A DNA stretch of 36,323 nucleotides from a virus. Made by a program: the position numbers and the translations under genes. The stretch is from positions 1 to 36,323 of the IMG/VR virus record IMGVR_UViG_3300023220_000082, one strand, 5' to 3'. Shown in pieces: positions 29,321-36,323 of this stretch. The notes below the pieces were generated by a model. That model was not told where the DNA came from. It saw nothing but the letters and a program-made list of their open reading frames with translations, and did no database searches. Position 1 is the first letter of the stretch. Every line of letters begins with the position of its first letter.

Positions 29321-29950
29321 ATGATAAAAAAATCATTCATATTGTACCACGATATCTGTGAAGTCTTCGATGATTTGGCAGATGAAGAAGCTGGTAAATT
29401 AATCAAAGAAATCGTTAAAACAGCAAGGACGATAACCCACGATAACCCACAACAACCCACTGGGTTAACTGGGTTACTCAAGGCTGTGTTTAATCCCTTT
29501 AAGTCGCACCTACTAAGGGATTCAGAGAAATACCAAACTATAGTAGAGCGTAACAAAATGAACGGAAGTAAGGGTGGTAGACCAAAGGTTAAAACCCAAC
29601 GTAACCCAAAAAAACCCGATAATGTTAATGATAAGGATAATGATAAGGAAAAGAAAGGGGTAGTACGCGCGATACGTTTAGAAAAATATACAGATAAGGA
29701 AGGAGACTTAACAGATAGAGAAACTTTACCTGCTGAGTTTTACGATACTGCAATGAAGGAACATGATTGGACTGATAAGCAGCTTTGGTGGGTATGGTAT
29801 AATTTCTGGGATTACTTTGACTCTGCCAATGCTAAGGTTCCTGCCAAGAAAGACTGGTTACAGACTTGGAGAGCTTGGTGCAGGAAGGAGAATCCACCAG
29901 TAGAATTTAACAAAGAGGAAGGATATGGCAAGAAAAAATCAAGATATTGA
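29321..29950 (+). CDS. Replication initiator-like protein (DUF6291-like N-terminus)
   Basis: 209 residues from ATG 29321 behind GGAGG (a TTG just before it is less likely). N-terminal KKSFILYHDICEVFDDL, DEEAGKLIKEIVKTA, LKAVFNPFKSHLLRDSEKY and QTIVERNKMNGSKGGRPK follow the DUF6291-type pattern of phage replication-region proteins. A polar linker (NVNDKDNDKEKKG) precedes a C-terminal domain with LWWVWYNFWDYFDSANAKVP and DWLQTWRAWCRKE, as in O-like initiators. Its DNA holds AACCC iterons and an AT-rich tract, so it likely binds its own gene to start replication and load a host helicase. Function inferred. Confidence 0.6.
   Translation: MIKKSFILYHDICEVFDDLADEEAGKLIKEIVKTARTITHDNPQQPTGLTGLLKAVFNPFKSHLLRDSEKYQTIVERNKMNGSKGGRPKVKTQRNPKKPDNVNDKDNDKEKKGVVRAIRLEKYTDKEGDLTDRETLPAEFYDTAMKEHDWTDKQLWWVWYNFWDYFDSANAKVPAKKDWLQTWRAWCRKENPPVEFNKEEGYGKKKSRY
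29434..29618. repeat. AACCC iteron arrays, candidate replication origin
   Basis: Array 1: AACCCAC starts at 29434, 29444 and 29454, exactly 10 bases apart, followed by inverted TGGGTT at 29461 and 29470. Array 2: AACCC starts at 29593, 29603 and 29613, again exactly 10 apart. An AT-rich tract with repeated AATGATAAGG follows (about 29619-29655). Ten-base spacing puts each site on one face of the helix and is not a codon multiple, so it is not simply a protein repeat. The plan resembles lambda ori inside gene O. Confidence 0.65.
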
Positions 29951-30197
29951 GAGTAAGTACGATTACATTGCTTGTAATTGTGGCAGACACTTTGGTGTTG
30001 GTTTATGGGATGCTCATACGCGGGCTGAAGCTTACGCAAGAATGAGGGATGGAACTTTACCCTGGGGTACTACTCACTACGATACTGCTGCGCGGCACTG
30101 GCTGGCAGACTACGAGAAGGAGCATGGTAAGATAACTTGGAGTACCTTCCATGAAAGCTTACCAGAAGCTCAGAAACGTAAACTAAAAGGAGAATGA
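29925..30197 (+). CDS. Small protein after the initiator, unknown
   Basis: 90 residues: a basic start (MARKNQDIESKYDYIACNCG), RHFGVGLWDAHTRAEAYARM, an aromatic middle (PWGTTHYDTAARHWLADYEK), and a basic end. Cys-x-Cys plus several His could bind metal. ATG lies in the last codons of the initiator gene with AAGGA nearby. Function unknown. Confidence 0.5.
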   Translation: MARKNQDIESKYDYIACNCGRHFGVGLWDAHTRAEAYARMRDGTLPWGTTHYDTAARHWLADYEKEHGKITWSTFHESLPEAQKRKLKGE

Positions 30198-30201
30198 TCT
30201 T

Positions 30202-30489
30202 ATGGGAATATTAGAGAAGTTACAAGAAGATATAATTAAGGTTATGGATGGTTGGCTCGGGGATAGTATTTACGAAAGTCCAGAGGTTTTCCCTGCTGTA
30301 GCTAAGAAGGCCATAGACTCACTAGGAATATTAATACTAGATAAGGATGCAGAGCCGGAGGTTGGTGATGTTGTTGAATACAGAGAATATGGCTCTACTA
30401 ACAAAAGGTATGGAGTATTCGAGGAATCGGCACCTATGGAAAGTGTAAAAATAATAAAACGTGGCAACCAATTAGTTATTCAGGAGTAG
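30202..30489 (+). CDS. Small protein, unknown
   Basis: 95 residues: helix start (GILEKLQEDIIKVMDGWLGD), FPAVAKKAIDSLGILI, then a beta part (PEVGDVVEYREYGSTNKRYG, VKIIKRGNQLVIQE). AAAGGAG site. Function unknown. Confidence 0.5.
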   Translation: MGILEKLQEDIIKVMDGWLGDSIYESPEVFPAVAKKAIDSLGILILDKDAEPEVGDVVEYREYGSTNKRYGVFEESAPMESVKIIKRGNQLVIQE

Positions 30490-30624
30490 ATGATGGAAGA
30501 AAGTTGGGTCGTGCAGATAAAAGAGCTAGAAGCAAAAGCGTTGCGAGAGATAGATAGAACAACACAAGGCGTTGTACTGCTTGGCCCCCTAGACAAAAAA
30601 CGTGAAGTTGATAATAAGAAATAG
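30490..30624 (+). CDS. 44-residue protein, unknown
   Basis: EESWVVQIKELEAKALREID then RTTQGVVLLGPLDKKREVDN. The start overlaps the previous TAG; two adjacent ATGs exist. A helix and a strand at best. Function unknown. Confidence 0.4.
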   Translation: MMEESWVVQIKELEAKALREIDRTTQGVVLLGPLDKKREVDNKK

Positions 30625-30652
30625 ATATGTTAAATTAAATGGGGAGTTGTAA

Positions 30653-31105
30653 ATGAAAAAGTTACCTCAAGTAATGCCAACATCTGAACGCCTCGAACAC
30701 AACGGAGGACTAAGATTACATGAAGGGAATTACTTTGCTAAGGAAGCCTGTAAATTAGATACTTACCTCAAAAGAAAGATAATAAACGCAAAGCAGCATG
30801 AGGTGGGTTTGATACTATTCAGGACGTTCTATGCAGCTAATATATCCCCCGGATCTAGTATGAACCTGGAAGAAATAAGGGGCGGTAGAGGAGACTTCTC
30901 TGAAAAACAGATAGCAGCCAGAGAAAGGCTAGACCAAGCGTTAGAAACGTTAACACCAAGAGGAAGAACAACTATCTGGTATGTTTGCCTAGAAGATCAA
31001 GATTTAAGAGAGGTAGACAAGAGGCTAAACGCACCTTATCCAACTAGTAGAATAGTGTTACAAGAAAGCTTAGAGGCTTTAGTTAAACATTTTGGGAGAG
31101 GGTGA
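30653..31105 (+). CDS. Putative late-region regulator (HTH-like C-terminus)
   Basis: 150 residues. LKRKIINAKQHEVGLILFR, YAANISPGSSMNLEEIRGG, a helix with KQIAARERLDQALETL, then RTTIWYVCLEDQDLREVDK and RIVLQESLEALVKHFG. The last part resembles small phage regulators in which an HTH-like helix pair follows a TxxWYVCxE strand. It sits at the boundary between replication and packaging genes, the usual place of a late activator or antiterminator. GGGGAG site. Function inferred. Confidence 0.45.
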   Translation: MKKLPQVMPTSERLEHNGGLRLHEGNYFAKEACKLDTYLKRKIINAKQHEVGLILFRTFYAANISPGSSMNLEEIRGGRGDFSEKQIAARERLDQALETLTPRGRTTIWYVCLEDQDLREVDKRLNAPYPTSRIVLQESLEALVKHFGRG

Positions 31106-31431
31106 TGGAGATTACCGTTAGAACCATGTCTATAACCATTAAGGAGCCTGAACTGTGCAATGGATCCAATGCAGTTAAGGGCAAGAAGTATTATGGGGAA
31201 ATTTCTATTGAGGTAAAACCTGACGATATAGAGCATATATTCGACTTGGCAAAGAACGAGGTTGCCAAGAAGTATCCTGACCAGAGCTGTAGACCGACTA
31301 ATATATATTTTTCTAGACGTGTGGGGGAAAACTATTTAACCGCATCAGTAAAGTGTTGCATAGGTGACGGAGATTATGTTTCAAGGCTTGTTGAAGTTGA
31401 CTTACCTGAATTACTATTTGGGAGAGGGTGA
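31105..31431 (+). CDS. Beta-rich protein, unknown
   Basis: 108 residues from ATG 31105 overlapping the previous TGA. EITVRTMSITIKEPELCNGS, KYYGEISIEVKPDDIEHIF, a helix, CRPTNIYFSRRVGENYLTAS and a Leu-rich end. It ends FGRG as does the gene above; the ribosome context GGGAGAGGG is repeated too. Function unknown. Confidence 0.5.
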   Translation: MEITVRTMSITIKEPELCNGSNAVKGKKYYGEISIEVKPDDIEHIFDLAKNEVAKKYPDQSCRPTNIYFSRRVGENYLTASVKCCIGDGDYVSRLVEVDLPELLFGRG

Positions 31432-31565
31432 TGAACAGGAAACAGCTGTTGCTATGCAATGAATACGGTAAGCTAATGCTTGAGGCTGGATTGAGTTGTG
31501 ATTCTAACGTATTGCAAAAAGCTATTGATAAATATGGAGAGATTGTACTGACACTTGAAGTTTAA
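31431..31565 (+). CDS. 44-residue helical protein
   Basis: MNRKQLLLCNEYGKLMLEAG, LSCDSNVLQKAIDKYGEIV, LTLEV. Two short helices. GGGAGAGGG upstream, stop/start overlap with the gene before. Function unknown. Confidence 0.4.
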   Translation: MNRKQLLLCNEYGKLMLEAGLSCDSNVLQKAIDKYGEIVLTLEV

Positions 31566-31616
31566 ATTAATCTATGTTATAAGGAATATAATCCATGAAG
31601 TACCCCCAGAGAGACA

Positions 31617-31712
31617 ATGATTGATATAGCACTAGGAATAATACTAGGTGGCCTTGGGCTAATTTTCGTGGTATTATTATTAGATAGCATAAAAGAGAGA
31701 TGGTTTGAATGA
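31617..31712 (+). CDS. 31-residue single-span membrane micropeptide
   Basis: MIDIALGIILGGLGLIFVVL, then LLDSIKERWFE: one Gly-containing membrane span and a charged end. It overlaps the next ATG (ATGA). A TATAAT sits at 31587-31592 upstream, with no good -35. Similar one-span peptides exist upstream of packaging genes in some phages; role unknown. Confidence 0.4.
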   Translation: MIDIALGIILGGLGLIFVVLLLDSIKERWFE

Positions 31713-31852
31713 CCATAAACCCCAGAGATTTAGACTGCACTGTCAAAATATCCAGTCTAGAGCATATGACACACGATGACTATGTTGTGGCCTCTGCGCT
31801 TTTTAGCAAACTATTTGAAGAAGCTTTAAGGAAGTTAGATGCCAGCAGGTAG
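31709..31852 (+). CDS. 47-residue protein before TerS
   Basis: TINPRDLDCTVKISSLEHMT, HDDYVVASALFSKLFEEALR, KLDASR. Its last codons overlap the TerS ATG by 14 bases. Probably helical; function unknown. Confidence 0.4.
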   Translation: MTINPRDLDCTVKISSLEHMTHDDYVVASALFSKLFEEALRKLDASR

Positions 31853-32258
31853 ACCAACGTTATACACAGAAGAACTAGTAGACGACATTATCAATAGACT
31901 AACCGATGGAGAAAGCTTAGTTAAGATATGCGATAGTGATGGTATGCCTAAATGTGCCGTTGTTTACAGATGGTTAGCTCTTCATGAGGAATTTAGTGAT
32001 AGATACGCACGCGCAAGAGCTGATCAAGCTGAACGTTACCTAGACGAGATACTAGAGATAGCTGATAAAGAAGAAGACGTACAGCGTGCTAAACTAAAGA
32101 TAGACACACGTAAATGGACAATGGGCAAGCTTAAACCTAAGAAGTATGGTGACAAACAAACTAATGTATTTGAAGATCCAGATGGCAAAGCTTTAACCCC
32201 TATATTAAATGTCAACCTCACCACAAATAAACCTAACACTACACCAGAAGCAGACTGA
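31839..32258 (+). CDS. terS: Terminase small subunit
   Basis: 139 residues. MPAGRPTLYTEELVDDIINR is the usual start of small terminase subunits of this class, followed by an HTH region (ESLVKICDSDGMPKCAVVYR, WLALHEEFSDRYARAR), a central coil (AERYLDEILEIADKEED), and KWTMGKLKPKKYGDK. It recognises phage DNA and regulates the large subunit. Overlaps TerL by 50 bases. Confidence 0.85.
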   Translation: MPAGRPTLYTEELVDDIINRLTDGESLVKICDSDGMPKCAVVYRWLALHEEFSDRYARARADQAERYLDEILEIADKEEDVQRAKLKIDTRKWTMGKLKPKKYGDKQTNVFEDPDGKALTPILNVNLTTNKPNTTPEAD

Positions 32259-33696
32259 CGCATTAACTACGGTAGCAACTGAGTTACTATATGGTGGTGC
32301 AGCAGGTGGTGGTAAGAGCCACTTGTTTAGAGTAGCTGCTATTATGTGGTGTTCAGAAATACCTGGCTTACAGGTTTACCTATTCAGACGCATAAGAGAA
32401 GACTTAATAAAGAACCACATGGAGGGGCCTAAGGGGTTTAGAGCCTTGTTAGCTCCTTGGGTAGCAAATAAGTTTGTCTCTGTTGTTGATGATGAGATAA
32501 GATTCTGGAATGGCTCTAAGATATACTTGTGTCATTGTAAGGATGAGAAGGATAGATTTAAGTATCAGGGCGCTGAGATACACGTACTATTAATTGATGA
32601 GCTAACCCACTTCACAGAGATAATATACAGGTTCCTACGTTCAAGAGTAAGAATGGTAGGTTTAAAGCTTCCTGACAAGTATAAGGGGATGTTTCCAAGG
32701 ATACTAAACGGAAGCAACCCTGGTAATGTTGGGCATTTGTGGGTTAAGTCATCCTTTATAGATGGTTGTCTACCTTGGGCATTAAGAGAGATGCCTGATA
32801 TAGAAGGTGGTATGTTAAGACAATTCATACCTGCCAAGCTAGAAGATAACCCTTCAATGGAACAAGATGATCCTAGCTACAGAGCTAAGCTTAGAGGTTT
32901 AGGTAGTGAGTCTTTAGTTAAGGCCATGGAAGACGGTGACTGGGACGTTATCGAAGGAGCTTATTTTGATTGCTGGTCTGATAAACTAATAATAAGACCC
33001 TTTGAAATACCCGAAGAATGGACTAAGTTTAGATCCTTTGACTGGGGCTCAGCAAGGCCGTTCTGTTTAGGTTGGTACGCTGTATCAAATGGGTATGAGA
33101 GTGAAGATGGTTTCATTCCTGCTGGTGCTTTAGTTAAGTACAGAGAGTGGTATGGATGCAAGAAGGATGAGAAGACTGGGCGGATAGTCCCTAACGTAGG
33201 CTTGAAGTTAACAACTGAAGAGGTTGCTGACGGTATTATAGAGAGAGAACATGAAGAGTTAAACTATAGCGTTGCTGATCCTAGTATATTTAGTGAGGAT
33301 GGCGGGCCAAGCTTTGCAGAGAGATTTGATAGAAAAGGAATATACTTCCAGAGGGCTGACAATAAACGTATCTCTAAAGGAGATGCTAAGGGGCCAGTGG
33401 GAGGTTGGGATCAAATGCGTGGTAGGATTAAAGGTGAAGAGCGTCCTATGTTATACTTCTTTAATACATGCGTTGACTCAATAAGAACAATACCTGCATT
33501 ACAACATGACGAGAGAAAGCCAGAGGATTTAGATACTAATGGCGAGGATCATGCGGCAGACGAAACAAGATATGCCTGTATGAGTAGGCCGTGGCAAGCT
33601 CCTGAAGCTGAGAAGCCAGAGCCTATAAACACAAGATACTACACGTTTAACGAGTTACTAGAGAGTGATAGGAATGATACTTATGACAGAGTCTAG
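32209..33696 (+). CDS. terL: Terminase large subunit (packaging ATPase/nuclease)
   Basis: 495 residues. Walker A GGAAGGGKS at 29-37, Walker B VLLIDE at 126-131 with the catalytic Glu. The nuclease part has acidic residues in RSFDWGSARP (Asp278), SVADPSIF (Asp357) and the late HAADETRYA region (Asp451 area). It pumps DNA into the prohead through portal and cuts the concatemer. ATG 32209 lies within terS. A 93-base gap follows, then an 11-codon ORF and portal. Confidence 0.95.
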   Translation: MSTSPQINLTLHQKQTDALTTVATELLYGGAAGGGKSHLFRVAAIMWCSEIPGLQVYLFRRIREDLIKNHMEGPKGFRALLAPWVANKFVSVVDDEIRFWNGSKIYLCHCKDEKDRFKYQGAEIHVLLIDELTHFTEIIYRFLRSRVRMVGLKLPDKYKGMFPRILNGSNPGNVGHLWVKSSFIDGCLPWALREMPDIEGGMLRQFIPAKLEDNPSMEQDDPSYRAKLRGLGSESLVKAMEDGDWDVIEGAYFDCWSDKLIIRPFEIPEEWTKFRSFDWGSARPFCLGWYAVSNGYESEDGFIPAGALVKYREWYGCKKDEKTGRIVPNVGLKLTTEEVADGIIEREHEELNYSVADPSIFSEDGGPSFAERFDRKGIYFQRADNKRISKGDAKGPVGGWDQMRGRIKGEERPMLYFFNTCVDSIRTIPALQHDERKPEDLDTNGEDHAADETRYACMSRPWQAPEAEKPEPINTRYYTFNELLESDRNDTYDRV

Positions 33697-33754
33697 TCAC
33701 CCGCCCGTGCAAAGGTGTATTTGAATCGCTGTAAACCCACTATTGAGGAATATT

Positions 33755-33790
33755 ATGCCCGTACATAAAAGAGGAAAGCGTAAGAAGTAA
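33755..33790 (+). CDS. 11-residue basic micro-ORF coupled to portal
   Basis: Reads MPVHKRGKRKK, with TGAGGA a few bases upstream. Its TAA overlaps the portal ATG (TAATG), so translation of portal would be coupled to it. The gap 33697-33754 before it has no other gene. A very short, strongly basic peptide could be functional or just a coupling device. Confidence 0.35.
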   Translation: MPVHKRGKRKK

Positions 33791-35934
33791 TGGTTAAAAA
33801 GGACACAGAAAAGTCAACCAATGACTCTGATACGTTCCAATTCTGGATTAAGCAGATAGATGCTGCTGAGCAAGAGCGTAGTGAGTTTGAGGTTACTGGT
33901 CAGAGGATAGTTGACATTTACCGCGTAAGGCGGAAGTTCACATCCACAGCAGACCGTAGAGCTTGGCATGACGTATCACGCGTTAACATATTATATTCCA
34001 ATACAGAGACTGTCTTACCTGTTTTATATAGCAGGACTCCCCAACCAGAAGCTATCGCAACAGATAGCAATGATCTAGAGGCCAAGAGTGCTGCTGAGAT
34101 ATTTGAATCAGCATTGGCTGTAGCTTTAGAAGCTGACAACATAGATGATCTAATGGAGAGCGGAGCTTTGCTTGATTACCTCTTACCTGGTGTTGGTATA
34201 CTCCGAGTAAGCTATGAGCCTATAACTGAAGAGGCGGAAGTTAGATTACCTGTTGTTGAAAAGGATGGTGAGTTCTTCACTGTTGATCCCGATGGAAACG
34301 AAGAAGAGGTTGATGAGAATGACGTTCAGAGTGAGGGGCCTACATTAAGCCCATCAGGTATGTTTGTTGAAAGAGACGGAGAAAGAATTATCTCAGAAGA
34401 GGCTCCTATAACTCACGTACATTGGAAGGACTTTCTGCATGGCTTTGCTAAGAAGTGGGAAGATGTTCCTTGGGAAGCCTTTAGAGGTGATATGACACGA
34501 CCTGAACTTGTGGAGATGTTTGGGGCTAAGGGTAGTGAAGTTAAGATGGACAACGCGTCCCGCTCTAAGAACATTGCCAGGAAAGATAGAAAAGTAAGTG
34601 ATGATTTTGAGACAGCAACAGTTTGGGAAATATGGGATAAGACTAAACGTCAGCGGGTGTTTATATCCCCCGGCTTTGATAAAGGCCCTTTGGATGTAGA
34701 AGAAGACCCACTAGGGTTGAGAGATTTCTTTCCTAACGGCAAGCCTTTATACAGCAACGTAACAACTGACTCGCTTATCCCAATACCCTTTTATAAGCAG
34801 TATGAGGATTTAGTAGCTCTTGAATTGAACGAGATATCTACTAGATCAATGAAGCTTACTAGAGAGTTAAAGCGTAGAGGTGTTTACGATAAATCGTTTA
34901 AGGACTTGCAGAGAATAAAGGATCTAGGTGATAACGGCTTCATAGGTGTAGAGAACTATTCCCGCTTAGTTGAGAAGGGCGGCTTGAATGCTGCATTTCA
35001 GGAGTTAGATAACAGCGGAGTAATTGAGGTTCTTTCTGGTTTAGACAAGAGGAAAGAAGTCATCAAGCAAGAGATATTTGAGATCATGGGGATTGCTGAT
35101 ATTATGCGTGCTGTGAGTGATCCTCGTGAGACACTGGGTGCGCAACAATTAAAAGGAAGGTTTGGGTCTTTAAGGATAAGCAAGAACCAACGTAAAGTTC
35201 AGAGATTTATAAAAGATATATACGCTTTAAAGGCGGAGGTAATGGCTGAGAACTTCTCGCCAGAAACTATAGCTAGACTAGCTAGTGTTGAGCCGCAACA
35301 GGTTGATGCAAGGGGACAGCAGGTCGAGGTATCTCCTGAGCAGCATGTCCGTGAAAAGGTTATGCCGTTTATTCAGGATCAAGAACCACAAGCTATTAAC
35401 GTTGGTATAGAAACGGATTCAACTATTGCTTTAGATGAACAGCAGCAGAAAGAAAACGCTGTAGAGTTTGGAACTGTAATGGCTGAGATGACCGACAGAA
35501 TCCCATCAATGGTACAGGCTTACGGAATTGACTTTACTACTGAGTTAATAATGGAAACAGCTAGGAAGTTTGGCATATCTAGATCATTGGAAGATAAGTT
35601 GCTAGATCAAGCTAAGAAAGCCAAGGAGCAAGAGGGTCAACCACAAGAGCCTAGTATTGAACAGCAGAAACTAGAGCTAGATAAACAGAAGGTGCAGATG
35701 GAAGCCCAGAAGGATCAGGCTGAAATGCAGTTAGAGGTTGCCAAGTTAAAGCTTAAAGACCAGGAATTACAGATGAAAGCTGGTGTTGAGGGTACAAAGG
35801 CGCGTAATGCAGAGAATGTAGTTAACTTTAAAGGATTAGAAACTGCATTGAAGTTTGACAAGCTAGCCTTGGATGAGAAGAAGCTTGCAGCAGAAGCTGC
35901 TAACCCAAAAGATAACGCAATAGTAGGTGCATGA
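33790..35934 (+). CDS. Portal protein (P22-like, long form)
   Basis: 714 residues. RRAWHDVSRVNILYSNTETV, LPVLYSRTPQPEAIATDSND, LLDYLLPGVGILRVSYEP, then IPFYKQYEDLVALELNEIST and IADIMRAVSDPRETLGAQQL are portal features of the P22-like type. The last about 110 residues form a Gln/Lys/Glu-rich coiled coil (EQQKLELDKQKVQMEAQKDQ), like the barrel of long portals. It forms the ring through which DNA enters and leaves. Segment 34670-34814 reappears inverted at the window end. Confidence 0.9.
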   Translation: MVKKDTEKSTNDSDTFQFWIKQIDAAEQERSEFEVTGQRIVDIYRVRRKFTSTADRRAWHDVSRVNILYSNTETVLPVLYSRTPQPEAIATDSNDLEAKSAAEIFESALAVALEADNIDDLMESGALLDYLLPGVGILRVSYEPITEEAEVRLPVVEKDGEFFTVDPDGNEEEVDENDVQSEGPTLSPSGMFVERDGERIISEEAPITHVHWKDFLHGFAKKWEDVPWEAFRGDMTRPELVEMFGAKGSEVKMDNASRSKNIARKDRKVSDDFETATVWEIWDKTKRQRVFISPGFDKGPLDVEEDPLGLRDFFPNGKPLYSNVTTDSLIPIPFYKQYEDLVALELNEISTRSMKLTRELKRRGVYDKSFKDLQRIKDLGDNGFIGVENYSRLVEKGGLNAAFQELDNSGVIEVLSGLDKRKEVIKQEIFEIMGIADIMRAVSDPRETLGAQQLKGRFGSLRISKNQRKVQRFIKDIYALKAEVMAENFSPETIARLASVEPQQVDARGQQVEVSPEQHVREKVMPFIQDQEPQAINVGIETDSTIALDEQQQKENAVEFGTVMAEMTDRIPSMVQAYGIDFTTELIMETARKFGISRSLEDKLLDQAKKAKEQEGQPQEPSIEQQKLELDKQKVQMEAQKDQAEMQLEVAKLKLKDQELQMKAGVEGTKARNAENVVNFKGLETALKFDKLALDEKKLAAEAANPKDNAIVGA
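34670..34814 (+). repeat. Source copy of a terminal inverted duplication (within portal)
   Basis: This 145-base stretch of portal coding DNA is identical to the reverse complement of 36179-36323. Here it lies in intact reading frame, so this copy is the genuine one. Confidence 0.95.
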
Positions 35935-36218
35935 ATATATTTGACTTAAAACAAGGTGGACACCACGCGGCTGCAATGTCTATACCAGAAAAGGCTGCTT
36001 TAAAGATAGAGTTTGCTGCTGGTAATATAGAGCCCGCTATAGTCAACACGCTCAATAAAAGAAACGTTGTTGTAGAAGGTTGGATGAGAATTGAACTAGC
36101 TAGGATGTGGGGTTATACAGACTTCCCCATTACTGAGGTTAAATATAATATCCATAAAGAAGCTGAAGAGCACACTAGACTAAATCCTCATACTGCTTAT
36201 AAAAGGGTATTGGGATAA
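35931..36218 (+). CDS. Head-module protein, 3' end lost to chimeric junction
   Basis: The reading gives 95 residues, but only about the first 82 or 83 are natural. Start MNIFDLKQGGHHAAAMSIPE, then ALKIEFAAGNIEPAIVNTLN and IELARMWGYTDFPITEVKYN. From base 36179 the DNA is the reverse complement of portal, so the final residues and stop codon are artefactual. The ATG overlaps the portal stop. Position after portal suggests a small head gene or the start of a scaffold-region gene; function unknown. Confidence 0.55.
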   Translation: MNIFDLKQGGHHAAAMSIPEKAALKIEFAAGNIEPAIVNTLNKRNVVVEGWMRIELARMWGYTDFPITEVKYNIHKEAEEHTRLNPHTAYKRVLG

Positions 36219-36323
36219 GCGAGTCAGTTGTTACGTTGCTGTATAAAGGCTTGCCGTTAGGAAAGAAATCTCTCAACCCTAGTGGGTCTTCTTCTACATC
36301 CAAAGGGCCTTTATCAAAGCCGG
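36179..36323 (-). repeat. Inverted duplicate of portal DNA at the right end (likely chimera)
   Basis: Exact reverse complement of 34670-34814 over 145 bases, ending at the window edge. It disrupts the ORF at 35931. ACTA near the join (36179-36182) also occurs just before it, a possible microhomology. Most simply an amplification or assembly fold-back. Confidence 0.9.

Noticed and set aside
29434-29618. AACCC repeats as a CRISPR array
   Set aside because: Units are five to seven bases at 10-base spacing, without spacer-sized gaps, and lie in a coding gene.
36180-36218. C-terminal residues of the ORF at 35931 as part of a real protein
   Set aside because: They are translated from DNA that is the exact reverse complement of portal.
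1-36323. Integrase, transposase, CI-type repressor or attachment site
   Set aside because: No tyrosine or serine recombinase, DDE transposase, tRNA gene or core-site duplication was found.

Overview
The window is most of a small double-stranded DNA tailed phage genome, probably a podovirus-like phage of a Gram-negative host. The signs are a terminase/portal/head-tail adaptor/tail-hub set, ejection-type proteins rather than a long tail tube or tape measure, a tail spike with an esterase domain, an overlapping inner/outer membrane spanin-like pair, and several lipoprotein signals that only make sense with an outer membrane. The DNA is moderately AT-rich and genes are packed with stop/start overlaps (TAATG, ATGA). 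I see no integrase, CI-like repressor, tRNA, CRISPR array or insertion sequence, and no DNA or RNA polymerase.

Layout. Bases 3-8656 (+) hold the end of the major capsid protein, a decoration-like protein, an MptE-like (DUF115) protein, head-tail adaptor, tail hub, GNAT-like protein and three large ejection/tail proteins. Bases 8759-14773 (+) are receptor-binding genes, including paired small paralogues and a 789-residue SGNH/sialate-esterase-like spike. Bases 14770-16274 (+) are a membrane/lysis cassette with no recognisable endolysin. Bases 16401-21896 (-) are a leftward operon of mostly small genes: an HNH-AP2 endonuclease, an SSB-like protein, lipoproteins and membrane micropeptides. A divergent promoter region at about 21918-22005 separates it from a rightward operon (22028-31565) that starts with a ribbon-helix-helix-like gene and a VRR-NUC-type nuclease, continues through many small unknown genes, and reaches a replication-initiator-like gene at 29321. 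Bases 31617-35934 hold a membrane micropeptide, TerS, TerL, an 11-codon basic ORF and the portal.

The two most important observations are these. (1) The last 145 bases (36179-36323) are an exact inverted copy of an internal portal segment (34670-34814). The right end is therefore probably a fold-back chimera, and the last residues of the ORF at 35931 are not real. Because portal sits at the right and the capsid C-terminus at the left, the contig looks like a circularly permuted genome missing only the short portal-to-capsid stretch. (2) The replication-initiator-like gene contains two sets of three AACCC repeats, each spaced exactly 10 bp, followed by an AT-rich repeat tract. This resembles the lambda-type plan of an origin inside the initiator gene, and a nested inverted-repeat region lies just upstream.

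How the genes may work together (inference): early transcription diverges from about 21.95 kb. Rightward genes take over the host and start replication at about 29.3-29.6 kb. Late genes from about 30.6 kb package DNA, build the virion and finish with lysis at about 15-16.3 kb. All family assignments come from reading motifs by eye; no database search was run.
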